A stretch of DNA of 5,809 nucleotides from positions 1 through 5,809 of the forward strand of contig JAFPNP010000306.1 in the NCBI GenBank assembly GCA_017411125.1. The letters are read 5' to 3'. This stretch comes from Kiritimatiellia bacterium. Its GTDB lineage: Bacteria; Verrucomicrobiota; Kiritimatiellia; RFP12; UBA1067. The notes under the pieces were generated by a model. It was not told the DNA's origin and did not search any database. It saw only the letters and a list, made by a program, of their open reading frames with translations. Positions 5,754 to 5,809 of this stretch are shown here, in pieces (positions within the stretch are counted from its first letter, which is position 1; every line of letters begins with the position of its first letter). The position numbers and the translations under genes are program-made.

Positions 5754-5809
5754 TGGTGCGCAGCGTTTTGTGCTTTGGTGCGCAGCAAAGCATGAAATGG
5801 TGCGCACCA
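5754..5809. repeat. 56-nt palindrome of three 22-nt-spaced units
   Basis: Three near-identical units start at 5754 (TGGTGCGCAGC), 5776 (TGGTGCGCAGC) and 5798 (TGGTGCGCACC), exactly 22 nt apart. The last is a perfect palindrome, TGGTGCGCACCA. The spacers GTTTTGTGCTT (5765-5775) and AAAGCATGAAA (5787-5797) are near-complementary, so the whole stretch 5754-5809 is one large inverted repeat centred between 5781 and 5782. Of 28 opposed positions, 23 are Watson-Crick, 3 are G-T and 2 are G-G. Read as + strand RNA it would form one long hairpin. The window ends exactly at the edge of the palindrome, so it may extend further. Candidates are a REP/MITE-like element, an iterated operator, or a structured transcript end. 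Confidence 0.7.

Noticed and set aside
5426..5807. Overlapping minus-strand frames of 120 and 80 codons at the right edge
   Set aside because: Both run through hairpins and the 22-nt repeat units, lack ribosome binding sites and have no recognisable domain; possibly repeat-derived.
5754..5809. CRISPR array
   Set aside because: Units are only 11-12 nt, spacers are 11 nt and complementary to each other, and no cas gene is present.

Overview
The window reads as a chromosomal accessory segment of a GC-rich Gram-negative bacterium, most likely a member of the PVC superphylum (Kiritimatiellota/Lentisphaerota/Verrucomicrobiota-like, possibly gut-associated and uncultured). The taxonomic hint comes from a small exported SHD1-like protein of a type common in that superphylum, from CesT-type secretion chaperones, and from a GC-rich intergenic palindromic repeat. 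No marker gene is present, so the placement is inference.

Layout. Positions 1-190 are non-coding and carry a good extended -10 promoter facing right, plus a possible promoter facing left out of the window. From 234 to 5271 there is one co-directional block on the + strand: (1) a 158-aa acidic CesT-like type III secretion chaperone; (2) a 533-aa soluble protein of unknown function without a signal peptide; (3) a 156-aa exported SHD1-like protein whose longest reading overlaps gene 2 by 4 nt; (4) a 54-nt palindromic GC-rich repeat; (5) a 615-aa soluble protein of unknown function without a signal peptide; (6) a second acidic 155-aa CesT-like chaperone, 14 nt downstream. The order is chaperone-substrate ... 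substrate-chaperone, so each large unknown protein sits beside its own probable class I chaperone. The simplest reading is an orphan effector island: two candidate type III secretion substrates with dedicated chaperones, away from any apparatus genes. The two large proteins resemble nothing I can name and are the novel part of the window.

From 5281 to the right edge the sequence is degenerate. A 5'-truncated, frameshifted MntA-like nucleotidyltransferase antitoxin remnant follows the second chaperone almost directly. A start-overlapping stub that may be the beginning of its HepT partner comes next, then about 200 nt with hairpins but no convincing gene, and finally a 56-nt near-perfect palindrome built from three TGGTGCGCA-type units spaced exactly 22 nt apart, ending at the window edge. 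No tRNA, rRNA, CRISPR array or intact insertion sequence was seen.
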